From the NCBI GenBank assembly GCA_026874595.1, contig CM049314.1, forward strand, positions 70,322,300 through 70,386,299: DNA of 64,000 nt. The letters run 5' to 3'. Positions 11,926 to 22,140 of the stretch are shown piece by piece. Position numbers and translations under genes: made by a program. The notes below the pieces were generated by a model. It had not been told where the DNA came from, did not search any database, and was given only the letters and a program-made list of their open reading frames with translations. This stretch comes from Sipunculus nudus (taxonomy: Eukaryota; Annelida; Sipuncula; Golfingiida; Sipunculidae). Each line of letters begins with the position of its first letter. The stretch's first letter is position 1.

Positions 11926-13675
11926 GTTACCACTGAATTAGGCCTGAATGAACACATTACCAGTACAATGATAAGTCTTAAGTGTATACAATTGAAAGAA
12001 GATTGGAATATAATTTTTTTCATTGTTTTTGAATGATCTGGCACCCGGTTTTTAAGTATGTTTGAGGTATATGGTGAATCCTTGAAAGAAATTTTGCCCG
12101 GATTAATCTTAAATTGAAGGATAAACACTAATGACATTACCTTTGTTTCAACCAAAAGAAAATATGTGGTCAACTCTCACAGAATGTTAAAAAATGTAAA
12201 TAGTGTAAATGAAAAATGCAAGGTCACTGATATTACTGAAAAAAAGTAATGAGTTTAATCTTTGCTATTATATCTATCTATATGTACTTATGTACTTTTT
12301 ACATATCTGGGCCTACCTGTATATATTTTCAAACAGTTTCTTATTTGTAACCGAAAATATAATTTGTCTTAAGACTTTATGGAAAATTACATACATTGTA
12401 TGTACGCACAGGTGTCCGCAATTGGAATAGAGAACATATTAATGAAATATATAACAACATCTGTAAAATAATAATAAATTTTTAAATATGAATATAAGGG
12501 TCTTTATTTGATTGCATGTTGCAATACAATCAACCCCTTTTTCTCGAAATGTTTGAATGGATTCGTCTCGGCCGGGCCCATATAATAATGTTTGCAAGAA
12601 ACCTATATATTGAACATATAATATATGATGGACCTATTGGAGTTGACCCTATGGCATAAATTCCTCCGCAGTCCAGGGTTTGACAGGTCCATCGGGAACA
12701 ATTATTTCCATATAGTTGTACATAACAGCAGTTACACCTGCCCGCAAGTATATACACACCTTCGCAAAGCTTCACGAAGTGTTGGCATAGTTAACCAGAA
12801 AACAGGTGCACACAGACTCAATAACGGTGATTACATCATATACAAAACTTGCAATCTGTGGTAATGTGTGTGTGTTGGGGCCTGTAAACCGTCTTTTTTT
12901 CCAGATATAACAGCAAGACACAATCAGATAATTTAATTATTACAGTCTTTCTTTTTAGTATTCAATACATTAACAGGGTGGCTTATATTCCTTCCCAGCC
13001 ACGTGCATCAGTGAGTAGAGTACTGGTGGCATGCATGTACCGACTGACATGCTGCTAAAAATAACTCATCATTCTTGAAGAACAGCTGAGCAGCCGGCGT
13101 GACCAGAAATCCATGTGCTCCTGTGGTACTGGTGCATTTCTATAAAAACGGTCGGCTTTTTCGCGTGACCTCTCCGTTTCGGTTACCCAGGATATAATGA
13201 ATTCACAAATGCTCCGCTGTTTGTAATAAAAAAACAAGTGACCTTATTAAAATGTTTAATCTATTATTGTCTGTGCCGTAATTTAGCATTTAACCTGAAC
13301 AACTCTTGCAAACTTCCTCCATTCTTGATATTCATGCAGTATCCTGGTATACAGGGCTATTATCAGTTTATATTTATGACGCTGATACAATAAAATCTTC
13401 AAAAGAATTAATTAGCGGAAGGTCACTGAAGTTCTGCAGTTGTAGCCGGCTTTGATCGAAGTTTTGATCACAAAAAAACACATTTATTTCTCAGTGTGCC
13501 TAATTTGTTTTATACATCGTGACACTACCGCGATTAGATAAACTAAATACGCCTGTGACCTTAACACTCTAAACCAATTAAGATAATTAAGGCCTAATGC
13601 CAGAAATATTTACTCCTGCCATCGAAGGTGGCAAAGTATTCTATTATTTTCTAATTATATGACGGTACAGTACAG
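11926..13675. other. Intergenic DNA, no gene recognised
   Basis: AT-rich sequence with a few short open frames on both strands (for example 12530-12775 minus, 12625-12864 plus, 13055-13237 minus). They overlap each other and lack recognisable domains. I see no supported feature. Confidence 0.4.
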
Positions 13676-13880
13676 AAGCGGATCCACGGGGGGGGGGGGG
13701 GGGTCGGGACCCCCTCTACCTTTTCCCTCCCTTTTTCTTAAGGGTTTAAGACAAAATTTTGCGGCCTGAATCCACCCCCGCCCCCGCCTTTTTTGGACCC
13801 GGGGACTTTATCTTAGCTTTTAATTAGTCCTCCTGGGTTGGACCCCCCCCCATCCTTTTTCCTAAAGCCTGGATCCCGGG
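13676..13880. repeat. G/C-homopolymer-rich repeat
   Basis: Begins GCGGATCCACGGGGGG, with a run of about 16 G followed by pyrimidine-rich sequence and more C runs. A similar G-rich 'GGATC ... GGGGGG' piece lies in IPO5 intron 2 (30386-30600), so this is probably a dispersed element with unstable homopolymers. Confidence 0.5.
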
Positions 13881-16429
13881 CCCCTTGTAAAATATTTTAA
13901 ACTCTCAATAGTTTCTATGAAATTTGCGTAAGGGTGGACCGTAAAGGCAACGGAACTTTGTACGCTGCCAAAAAAATTGTGTATGATTTATTTATTAGGT
14001 CTGAGTCTAGATCTATCACAATATCACCAAACGTTACTTAATTAACCAAAAGAATGAACCACTTCTTCCTAATAATTTCGATTCACAGATTTTAATGTCG
14101 GATTATTTAGATACATTTTTATACATTGTGTGGACAAACATATAGCCTACAGATAAAAAAGTTATATATTTAGAGGCATAAGTTTCTAATTTCCAAGTTC
14201 TGCTTATGTATAAATCTTATATTGATGTAAGTTTAACTTTATGTTTGACTGACTGCATGTGTCATAAAACTGATGTCGCATTTCTTTTGATATGTTTAAG
14301 TTTTACTGGAAGTCCACGTTCATGTCTCATCATCGCTCGTGTCAAGCTTGTTCATGTTTTATTATTCTTTTTATGGTCACATTTTAGCTAATAATATGGA
14401 TGAATTATTGTAATTTATGCATGTAAATTAGCTCTTTAGTGATCGGTTGTCAAGTAAGTGTAAAGGTATAGGTCTACGTATTTGTTGAATATAAAATAGA
14501 ACAGAAAATTAGCAGGACTGTATTTTCTTTGACCGTGAATATGTATATTTGTTAAGTATGCATGATTTATGATAATGACCTACCATAAACATGCCCTAAG
14601 GTAATACTTCAAATTCCTTACATCGGACAGGGAAGAATTATTCATTCATGTTCAGCAAAGCACGACCAAAATATCATTTTGGCAATCTTACCTCTGCTCT
14701 TTATTTCTTCCAGTGTAAGCATGCTTATGGGTGATTAATAATTAAAATGCTTCTTAAATCGGCGTAAAATTGATTTAAAACGTACAATATTGCCCCTCCC
14801 CCAATGTAATTAAAATGAGTTCCTCTTCAAAGGATACATGCAATGCTCGAGTAATGATCTCGGTCCTTTGATAATGAACATCATATTAATTAAACAGGAT
14901 ATAAAGAGTGCATTTACCAGTTTTGACAACGAACCCAGCTTTGACATTTTCCCGGTGTTTGATAAGCGATTAGGGATACTTAAGCTATGTGTAACAGAAA
15001 AATGAAACCTCGGTGACAAAATAAATCATAATAAGCCGAATAATCAGCCGAAGAGAAAGACAATAACACACACACACACACACACACATATATATGGTCT
15101 GTTTGGATACATCCAGAAGGGTCTTGACAGAGGGTGTACGTATGTCTGGAACATCAAATGCCAACTCATACTATTCAGAAAAACATAATGAAAATCAAAA
15201 CTATCAAACCTTTCCGTAGAAGATTACATTGATTTCTAGAAGAACTGCAAATGTGGTTTTACATTTGAAGTAGTATCTCTCCCATCGGCGTCGGACATTC
15301 CAAAGGTTGCTGTTTTCCACCATTACCCCAACCACAGGATACGATCTTAGCGTTATATGGGCTTACCTTTGGTATATACTCTCATGTCATAGCTTACATT
15401 GCTCAGCTTGGAACAATCGGGAAAAATGCAGTTATTTTCAGCGCGCCCTCTTGATATGGCATTCATTAGAGCAACATGCATGGAATATTTAAAGGGTGTG
15501 ATAAATCATATTGGCGGTTTAAGCCCTGTGACATCTGTGTAACACTCTAGTCAGCGTTATGACTTAACGGTCGTAACAAATATCATTATAGAATATTTAG
15601 GTCCTATGTTGAACTTAGCCCACTATAAATTATTACAACAGGCTCCAGGGGCTGGTATATGGGAAGGGACACCATACGGGGTTGGCGGGGACTTAAAACG
15701 ACCTGCATATACAACTTATTGAAAACGGAACGGACACCATTGATGCTGAAACACTTTACCATGAGCTAACGACAAAACACGTCACTTTTGCTGTAGTAGG
15801 TATGTCGCAAGTCAGAATATTCAGAAAGTGGAAAAATATTTGCCGCCTCACGTAAGGGATGATAAAGTGATAATATTATGAAGAACACCAGTGTCTTGTT
15901 TGTGGGATCAAGACTTCTCAGCTGCTATTGTAAAGCAGATATAGATTTAGATTGTGGCCGTCATTCATACTAATAACTGTAAACTCTAGGTCTGAATGGT
16001 TCCACGTTGTATCTGGAGAACTCACAAGGGAGACAATTAAAAGAAGGAAAATTGTGCATGTTTGTGTATGATGGTTTTAAGTATGCCAGATTATAGTTAC
16101 AGCCGTCTTTTCATAGCTACTACAGGATTACCACAAGGTTTATTGGTAAGACCCCTGATGTTCCGTATCTATACATCAGTACATCAGTATACATTCGTGT
16201 ACTTCTTTAAAGTCTTTAATATATATATATATATATTGTGATAACATCTTCCACTAGACCATGGCAGTATCCACCAACGTATATCTCAATGCAGAACCAT
16301 GCACTCAAAAAGGAAATACTTATCAACAACTGGGACTTTCTGGACGATAGGATAAATTGAGTCGAACACACTGCCCTACAATTAAGGAGTTCACCAGATA
16401 AATTCTATTTATATGGGCATGCAGTTACA
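13881..16429. other. Intergenic DNA, no gene recognised
   Basis: Mostly AT-rich. Holds a (CA)n microsatellite at 15066-15088 followed by a short (TA)n, and a short (AT)n at about 16218-16236. Short open frames (14206-14391, 14810-15019, 15307-15492) have no recognisable domain. Confidence 0.4.
15066..15088. repeat. (CA)n microsatellite
   Basis: About 11 CA units, followed directly by a short TATATA run. Confidence 0.9.
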
Positions 16430-16860
16430 ATCGCATATACATATCAACAGTTCTACAGAACAAAGTGATCGCCTGGAAATTAACATTCGAAAAAAGAGCG
16501 ACGTTTGTCTGCACTGAAGCCTCAACAGGACAAATACAGATGTATCACTTCAAGAGTTAGAATGGTTGTCTTCTGAAAACGGGAGAATATATTAGTTTGG
16601 TTCAGTTACACAATTTTATTCACGGGGAAGCACCGCAGTATCTACAGAATCTTCTTCAACCCAGACAGGGGTCGCAAATCAGACATCCTATGGAAGAAGA
16701 AGAGAACACGATTTTACCCAAATGAGAACACACAAAAATGATATGCAACAGCTCCGATCTATCCAACACAATAAGATCCCGGAATCAACTGGATGCCGAC
16801 ATTAAGCAACTCGGATTATATATGCTTTAAAGAATCACTGTATCTATAAAGAAAAGTGTA
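16430..16860 (+). pseudogene. Decayed C-terminal part of a non-LTR reverse transcriptase (ORF2)
   Basis: The translation is broken across frames. One frame near 16536-16595 gives TDVSLQELEWLSSENGRIY followed by a stop. Another near 16600-16670 gives LHNFIHGEAPQYLQNLLQPR. These match, by my reading, the 'LGWLSL...R...L..FYKI.HG.APQYL..LL' block after the RT domain of CR1/Jockey-type non-LTR elements. Downstream NTIRSRNQLDADI resembles their 'TIRLWNSLP' tail. Frameshifts and stops show that it is non-functional. The opposite orientation to the gag-like ORF at 18246-19904 means it is not that element's ORF2. Confidence 0.5.
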
Positions 16861-16988
16861 TATTTTAGCAAAGGAAACGGGTCTCTCCGACAACTTTTAT
16901 ATTTCTCATTGAAAATCTACACAGTCAAAGTTGCATATTTGTAATTATTAAACTGATGATTTATACAGAACACTAGGTTTTTCAGTTT

Positions 16989-17222
16989 CAACAATACGCA
17001 GCATGCCAAAAGGAAGAAAATGCTCAAATATGTTATGCCTATCAGAGGAATGAACTTAACAGAAATACAAATTTAGTTAATCTTTTTCTTAAAGGACATC
17101 TATCACTTGAAGAAAACCAAAACTTATTTTCCGTAGCACAGACGTTTATCAGACATTCGCACAGATTTCATTATGCATATAAAAGTAAAGTAATACGTAT
17201 AACATGGGGTACATTTACATGA
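16989..17222 (+). pseudogene. Second retroelement-like C-terminal fragment
   Basis: An open frame without an ATG gives about 77 residues, including NLFLKGHLSLEENQNLFSVA and an FIRHSHRF end. The pattern (short leader, 'N..LF..V..FI..S.RF') resembles the extreme C-terminus of reverse-transcriptase polyproteins seen in invertebrate genomes. It ends at TGA 17220-17222. The assignment rests on pattern memory only; a family search would decide it. Confidence 0.35.
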
Positions 17223-17278
17223 TACATTTGTGGATTTGTTATATAAATTTCAATAAAGGCAAAAATTTGTCACCATTG

Positions 17279-17700
17279 TCACCATTGTCTTAAGATGGCA
17301 TGGCCCCATCTTAAGCATCTGCCACAGAAGGGGGTATCAGCTGTTTTGTAGGTTTCGGTTTTAAACCTCTTAAATCCAACTTCAATTCCAGCTTTAAGTA
17401 CTTGGTCTGCCTGAGCTTGGTCGGCAAAGATGACCTTCACCTTGTGGGTTGGTTTCTTAGTAGCAGCACTTTGTAGTCTGATCACCTTGATGATAGACTT
17501 GGTCTCTTCCAGCAATTCTTGTAATTCTTTAACGTCTGTCTCAGGGTTAACTCCCTTCATAATTACAGGAAATTCCTTGGGTTGTTATGCAGGTCTTTGT
17601 CTTGACTTTAGTTCCTTATGGGTGGTCTCAATAATACGGCCAACAGTCTTGACCAAAGTTGTTGTTCTCCACTCACGCAGGTCTTAAATCCTGACGCCTT
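17279..17700 (-). pseudogene. Broken gag-like (non-LTR ORF1) copy
   Basis: The minus-strand frame 17279-17560 encodes 93 residues (from MKGVNPETD) that align with residues about 146-235 of the intact gag-like ORF at 18246-19904: IKVIRLQSAATKKPTHKVKV against TQVIRLRSGVTGKPIHKVKL, and FCGRCLRWGHA against FCGRCSQWGHS. Homology extends upstream past the ATG as QPKEFPVI, but an in-frame TAA lies just before it, and the first zinc knuckle is lost downstream. It is a diverged paralogous copy, degraded at both ends. Confidence 0.7.
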
Positions 17701-18245
17701 GGTGTGGGTGTGCCGGATTTACATAAGGCCTATCCTGGACTTAGTGGCTTTAACGAATTTCATATCTGGGAAGTTAGCTTGTTATGTTCTGTACAGGCGC
17801 ACATGGTCCTGTAGAGGGCTCATGGGGAATCCCCTCAACGTAATAACCAGTAGGCAATACCATTTGGATAGCTGTACTAGCTGTAGTTGTGATAAACACG
17901 ACTTGTTTCAGGAAATACGTCCTTACTCCATGAACGCTCACTCACGACGTGACTAACTCGAGTCATCATCATCAAATCTAGTATAAGCTCCTCAGATACG
18001 CACGGTTGGGGGCGTGTTTGACCCCCGTCCCGGCAATCTCTTAAGCTTGGAATTTCTGGAAATCTAAAAATTAATCTAGAAATCAAATTTTCCGAAAAAG
18101 CCCGAAAATTTCGAGAAAAAAAATGTGTTTGGCTCGCAGTAACTTTTCATTTTCAACGAAAATGCCTGGTGTACTCTGTTTCGTTTTACAATCTTTCTCG
18201 GATTATTTGTTTGATCTGTTTTAAGTTCCTCTCACTTTTAGGTGC
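17701..18245. other. Spacer between the broken and intact gag-like copies
   Basis: May contain further degraded element sequence, but I recognise no endonuclease or reverse-transcriptase motif downstream of the intact gag-like frame. The stretch therefore does not supply its ORF2. Confidence 0.35.
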
Positions 18246-19904
18246 CTAGACACCTGTTTTCTGCCTCATCCTGGGATGTAGTCGAGACTTCTTAGGTGTT
18301 TTGTCGTCCGTGAGCATGTGTAGTGGGATCCTGTTGACATAAGTACTTTCGACCAGGGATACTGTTTGTATGTAGATATGATTAATAATTTTCACTGTCT
18401 GGTCCGTCTTGCTTCTTCTGGAGCCTGTCAGTTGAGCTTGTGCATAAAAAGCCACAAGATATGTATTGAAGTCTTCAGTAAAGTCCATAATTTCCTGGTT
18501 TGTGAGTTTCAGTTTGAGTATTTCTTCAAGAAATATAGATATGTTTGTCAAATAGATATCAAGTAGTGGTTTGTTGTCTTCCAAAGTATAAGTCCCAATT
18601 GCTAGCATCATGTAAGTGAATGCCTGGATGTTGCTATCAAACAACATAAATTCAAGATGATCTGTGGGTCTTGGTCCCGTTTGAACGTATGTTGATGAGG
18701 CTGATGTTTTCTTAGGCGGATCAGTTTGAGTTTTCTGAGTAGTCGTGGTTTTTAAAGTTTGAGTGATCTGGTTTCGATAGGTCTTGTTGACAGTCTCTGT
18801 TTGCACTACCTTGTTTTTCTGTTTTGGCATAGCCTGAGTTTCACTATTTGACATTTGTCGTATTTCTGTCTGTGTCTCAATGGTCCCTGTTTCCGCAATT
18901 TTTCTTTCTGTTTGTGGTTCTGTTTGCGTATCAGCAGACTGGTAATTCACTGTGTGCGACGTATCACTGGTAGTATCCATTGGTTGCACTGAACTTGGTT
19001 GTTTGTTAACAGTAAAGTCCATAGTACTGGTGGCCTGCATGAATAGTTTGCGTTTCCGTCGATAGGTGGCACAACCTTTGTACGCACTGGCATGTGGTCC
19101 CCCGCATCCCCGGCATCTGGATGAGGCAGCAGAACAGTCCCTGGTATTGTGATTGGGGTCTCCACATCGATAACAAACTCTGTCATTTCGACATTCACGT
19201 GCTGAATGCCCCCATTGTGAGCAGCGGCCACAGAATGGGATCTCTATTGTTCTGTATTCCTCGGCGCGGTACCAATTGAAAGCTAGAAAAATACCGTTCT
19301 CCAGGACACTGTTTGCTGTAATCTGGTCGGAGAAAATCAGTTTAACCTTGTGTATAGGCTTCCCTGTCACTCCGCTCCGCAGCCGGATAACTTGGGTGCA
19401 TGTTGAATATTTCTCTTTAACTTTGTCAAAAATTTCTTGGTCGTCCATACAAGGCGGTATGGTTTTTAGGATCACGGGAAACTCTTTTGGCTTGGCCCTG
19501 TTCAGTCGTTTGGGTAGTCTGTGTCTGGTAGTCTTGATAGTATGAACTTCCCGGAATTCTTGGATTTTTCTCCATTCGGCGACATCCTTTAGTCTGGATA
19601 TATGCTGCTGTTGGGTTGGGTGAACATAAAGGTCACGTCTAGTGCGCGTAGCGGTGTCCAATCCAACATCTGGGAAGGCTCTGGTAAGTAGTTTATAAAT
19701 CGTGAAACGATTTTCTAACACTGTATCTGGTACTCCAGAAACGATGAGACCAAGGTTAACCGACATGTTTAACATGAGGCAAAACTCCTGGTCAGCGCTG
19801 TGCATAACACACGGGAGAACGCTACGTCGGGTGTGATAAACCCAGCTATTTAACCCTGAACCACGTACTAATTGGCCAATGAGTGTTCTCCCATTCCTGA
19901 CCAA
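18246..19904 (-). CDS. Intact gag-like protein with CCHC zinc knuckles and a TQT-motif array (non-LTR retrotransposon ORF1 type)
   Basis: Uninterrupted 552-codon frame. Residues about 140-215 form an RRM/PRE_C2HC-like block (KEFPVILKT ... HKVKLIFSD). Three zinc knuckles follow: C225-C228-H233-C238 and C244-C247-H252-C257 are standard CX2CX4HX4C, and C264-C267-H271-C278 has atypical spacing. Such ORF1 products bind element RNA. Residues about 324-410 are low-complexity, rich in S/T/Q, with repeated TQT-type motifs (DTQTEP, ETQTEI, VVQTET, ITQTL, KTQTDP, YVQTG) that resemble dynein light chain LC8-binding sites. The C-terminal ~140 residues look helical. Translation could instead start at M44 or M47, just before the conserved-looking NLGLIVSGVPD. 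No ORF2, poly(A) tail or target duplication was found, so this may be a 3'-truncated copy or a retained gag-derived gene. I am sure of the gag-like class, less so of the clade. Confidence 0.75.
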   Translation of the reverse strand: MVRNGRTLIGQLVRGSGLNSWVYHTRRSVLPCVMHSADQEFCLMLNMSVNLGLIVSGVPDTVLENRFTIYKLLTRAFPDVGLDTATRTRRDLYVHPTQQQHISRLKDVAEWRKIQEFREVHTIKTTRHRLPKRLNRAKPKEFPVILKTIPPCMDDQEIFDKVKEKYSTCTQVIRLRSGVTGKPIHKVKLIFSDQITANSVLENGIFLAFNWYRAEEYRTIEIPFCGRCSQWGHSARECRNDRVCYRCGDPNHNTRDCSAASSRCRGCGGPHASAYKGCATYRRKRKLFMQATSTMDFTVNKQPSSVQPMDTTSDTSHTVNYQSADTQTEPQTERKIAETGTIETQTEIRQMSNSETQAMPKQKNKVVQTETVNKTYRNQITQTLKTTTTQKTQTDPPKKTSASSTYVQTGPRPTDHLEFMLFDSNIQAFTYMMLAIGTYTLEDNKPLLDIYLTNISIFLEEILKLKLTNQEIMDFTEDFNTYLVAFYAQAQLTGSRRSKTDQTVKIINHIYIQTVSLVESTYVNRIPLHMLTDDKTPKKSRLHPRMRQKTGV

Positions 19905-20361
19905 TCAACGCCTAGCATATTGATCGCGAGGCTCGTTCCGCCTGATCGGTTGCAGCTGTGATCCCCTGGCAGTCATAGGTAGCGTCCCTATCTACAGCGT
20001 GTCTTATCCTATCTAAATGGTATCGCTTGCAGTACGATACCGTAGCGACTACTGGTGGCGTCTTTGCCTACATATATAAATAAATATAAAAGATCGTATA
20101 ACAATTGTGTGAACAAATATTTTTTTTTTCAAAATCATATATTGTACTCTCCTGTAAAAATTGTTAACAGGATTTTCATTGACAATATCTTCAGAATCCA
20201 CTGGATCTATTAACAATATAAATGTATTACAAAACATCTCAATATCTTATTTTTTTCAGTACTATACACTTAGTTAATTTCATGCAATGTTTGAGTTAGT
20301 TAAAAATTGTGTATATATGTTGCAAAATAATGATGTTCTCATTGTGTGATAATAGCAGTCA

Positions 20362-20365
<4 letters not shown>
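19905..20365. other. Upstream flank of the gag-like ORF, then spacer
   Basis: The first ~140 bp are less AT-rich than the surroundings and may be the 5' UTR of the retroelement. The remainder is AT-rich and holds nothing recognised. Confidence 0.4.

Positions 20366-20443
<78 letters not shown>
20366..20443. repeat. (TA)n microsatellite, 78 bp
   Basis: Uninterrupted alternating AT tract. It makes a spurious isoleucine-tyrosine open frame on the minus strand. Confidence 0.95.
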
Positions 20444-20445
<2 letters not shown>

Positions 20446-22016
20446 CAGGTGTTTAAACGTATAACCTTGGACATTTTTGTATACTTTAGATATGAAGACC
20501 TATAGCTAGGCCTGAATTCTTTTTGGAATTCCTGAATAAAGTTGTTGCCTGTCGTCATGAATATGCATGATTTATTAAGATCCTTGCAGTTGTGAAGAGA
20601 TACAGTGTCCATGTACTCACGTATATGAAAGGTTCTTTGCCGTACACATGCATGCTTTTTTTCATCAGCCTACAGCATTGGGTATAGTTGCATACGCATC
20701 TATATAGTTAACTAAAGGAGTTGCATAATCATATGCAATGGGTTTCAGATGTAATGCATGCACGTTTTACTTTTGCAGAGAATGAGAAGTGAATGCCATT
20801 GTGACAGTATATATAAGAATATAATTTACCTGCTCTGTCATATAAAAATAACGCGGCTAATACCATGACAGCAAGAGCACATGGATACTTGCTATGATTT
20901 GATAACTCTTTTGGAGATCAGAGAAATCAGAATGTTCTAAAATCATACCGGTGCTTCTCTTATATGTTATATAAATGGTGTTTGTAGTGCGAAACAGAGA
21001 ACAGTCCAATATAAAAAAAAAGAATAAATATAAAGGCTGTGAAGTTATTTTCACAGGAAGTTACCTTTATTTAGTTTTAGAAATGACGACTATGATGGGT
21101 TACCCTTAATTTTATTTCAAAACCACAACCCTTTTTTTCAACGATCTGACGTTGTTAAATAAAAAACCCATAATAATTTAATCAATAATAATAATAATTA
21201 ATTTCGAAAATGCCTTTATATCTTAGGCCTATATCGATCTATAGCCTCATATATTTATATATCGCGAAATGCCTTAAAGTAATACTCATGTACGTAGACC
21301 TACTGCAAATAATGCCTGTATATATAAATAACGGTTTTGTATAGGCCTACATTTATATATAAGGCATTATATATACTGGCCACTTAGGCCTACTATGTTT
21401 TAAGAGATAAAATGCTCTGCTGCTATTACATTCACACACTTAACATGGTTTGTTTCTATCTTAAGGTCTCCACAACAAAATGGCATAAGAGATTTTTTTT
21501 ATGTTGTAGGCCTATACCCGATACTCACCGGGAACGGATCAGTTTCCACATGTTGACCCAAAATCGAATTTTGAAAGTGTAAAACGAAAACCAGATATCG
21601 TACACGTTCCGTATAGGCCTATATATAAACTGTGTAAAATAAGGTATGAACCAGGCTAATGACACGGTGTGTAAGGCCAAATATTGATTTAACATCTAAA
21701 ATAAATAGTTTTTAGTCCTGTTAACTGGCCTATAGCTAGCTAGTTTACAGGTATGACAATTAATGTGTAACATATCAAAATGCAATAAAATTAATGCCCC
21801 TAACACCTTCCGAAAAAAATGTTTCATATTTAAAATAATGTGTTCTTCTCTCTATATATATGACATATGCCGTGAATATGCTAATATTGTTAAGGGCGCG
21901 TTGGCGGATCAATATATATATTTATAATATATGCTAGGTCTATATATATATGTGTGTGCGTAATATAATGACAGACGATCATGTCTGGGTAGGCGAGCCT
22001 CGTGACCGGCGCGAAG
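20444..22016. other. Intergenic DNA upstream of IPO5, probably including its promoter
   Basis: AT-rich, with many TAGGCCTA and TATATA words. A locally GC-richer stretch from about 21890 (GGGCGCGTTGGCGG) to the IPO5 start probably contains the promoter and transcription start, but no TATA box or initiator is convincing. Upstream ATGs at about 21968, 21981 and 22037 are out of frame with IPO5 or short. Confidence 0.4.
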
Positions 22017-22029
22017 AGGTCAAAGGTCA
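22017..22029 (+). promoter_or_regulatory. Perfect DR1 nuclear-receptor motif just upstream of the IPO5 ATG
   Basis: AGGTCAAAGGTCA: two AGGTCA half-sites separated by one base, the consensus for RXR heterodimers, HNF4 and COUP-TF. It ends 30 bp before the start codon, so it lies in the 5' UTR or core promoter. Binding is inference. Confidence 0.45.
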
Positions 22030-22059
22030 ATACACATGCTCCGGTCTCCCTGAGACATC

Positions 22060-22140
22060 ATGGCGAACGATTTGGCGCAGTTTGAGACTTTATTACAAGG
22101 TCTACTCAACCAGGACAATGACATTAGGTCCAAAGCTGAG
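22060..22140 (+). CDS. IPO5: IPO5 coding exon 1
   Basis: Residues 1-27, [16 protein letters not shown] to KAE, first helix pair of the N-terminal HEAT repeat. ATG context is ACATCATGG. Donor GTGAGA; phase 0. Confidence 0.93.

Noticed and set aside
17430-17956. Plus-strand frames across the gag-like region
   Set aside because: Antisense shadows of the degraded minus-strand gag-like copy.
18947-19545. Additional frames on both strands inside the gag-like ORF
   Set aside because: Alternative-frame shadows of the 552-codon frame, which has the zinc knuckles.
20280-20612. Frames with long IYIYIY runs (also at 42083, 29546 and 63638)
   Set aside because: Translations of (TA)n microsatellites.
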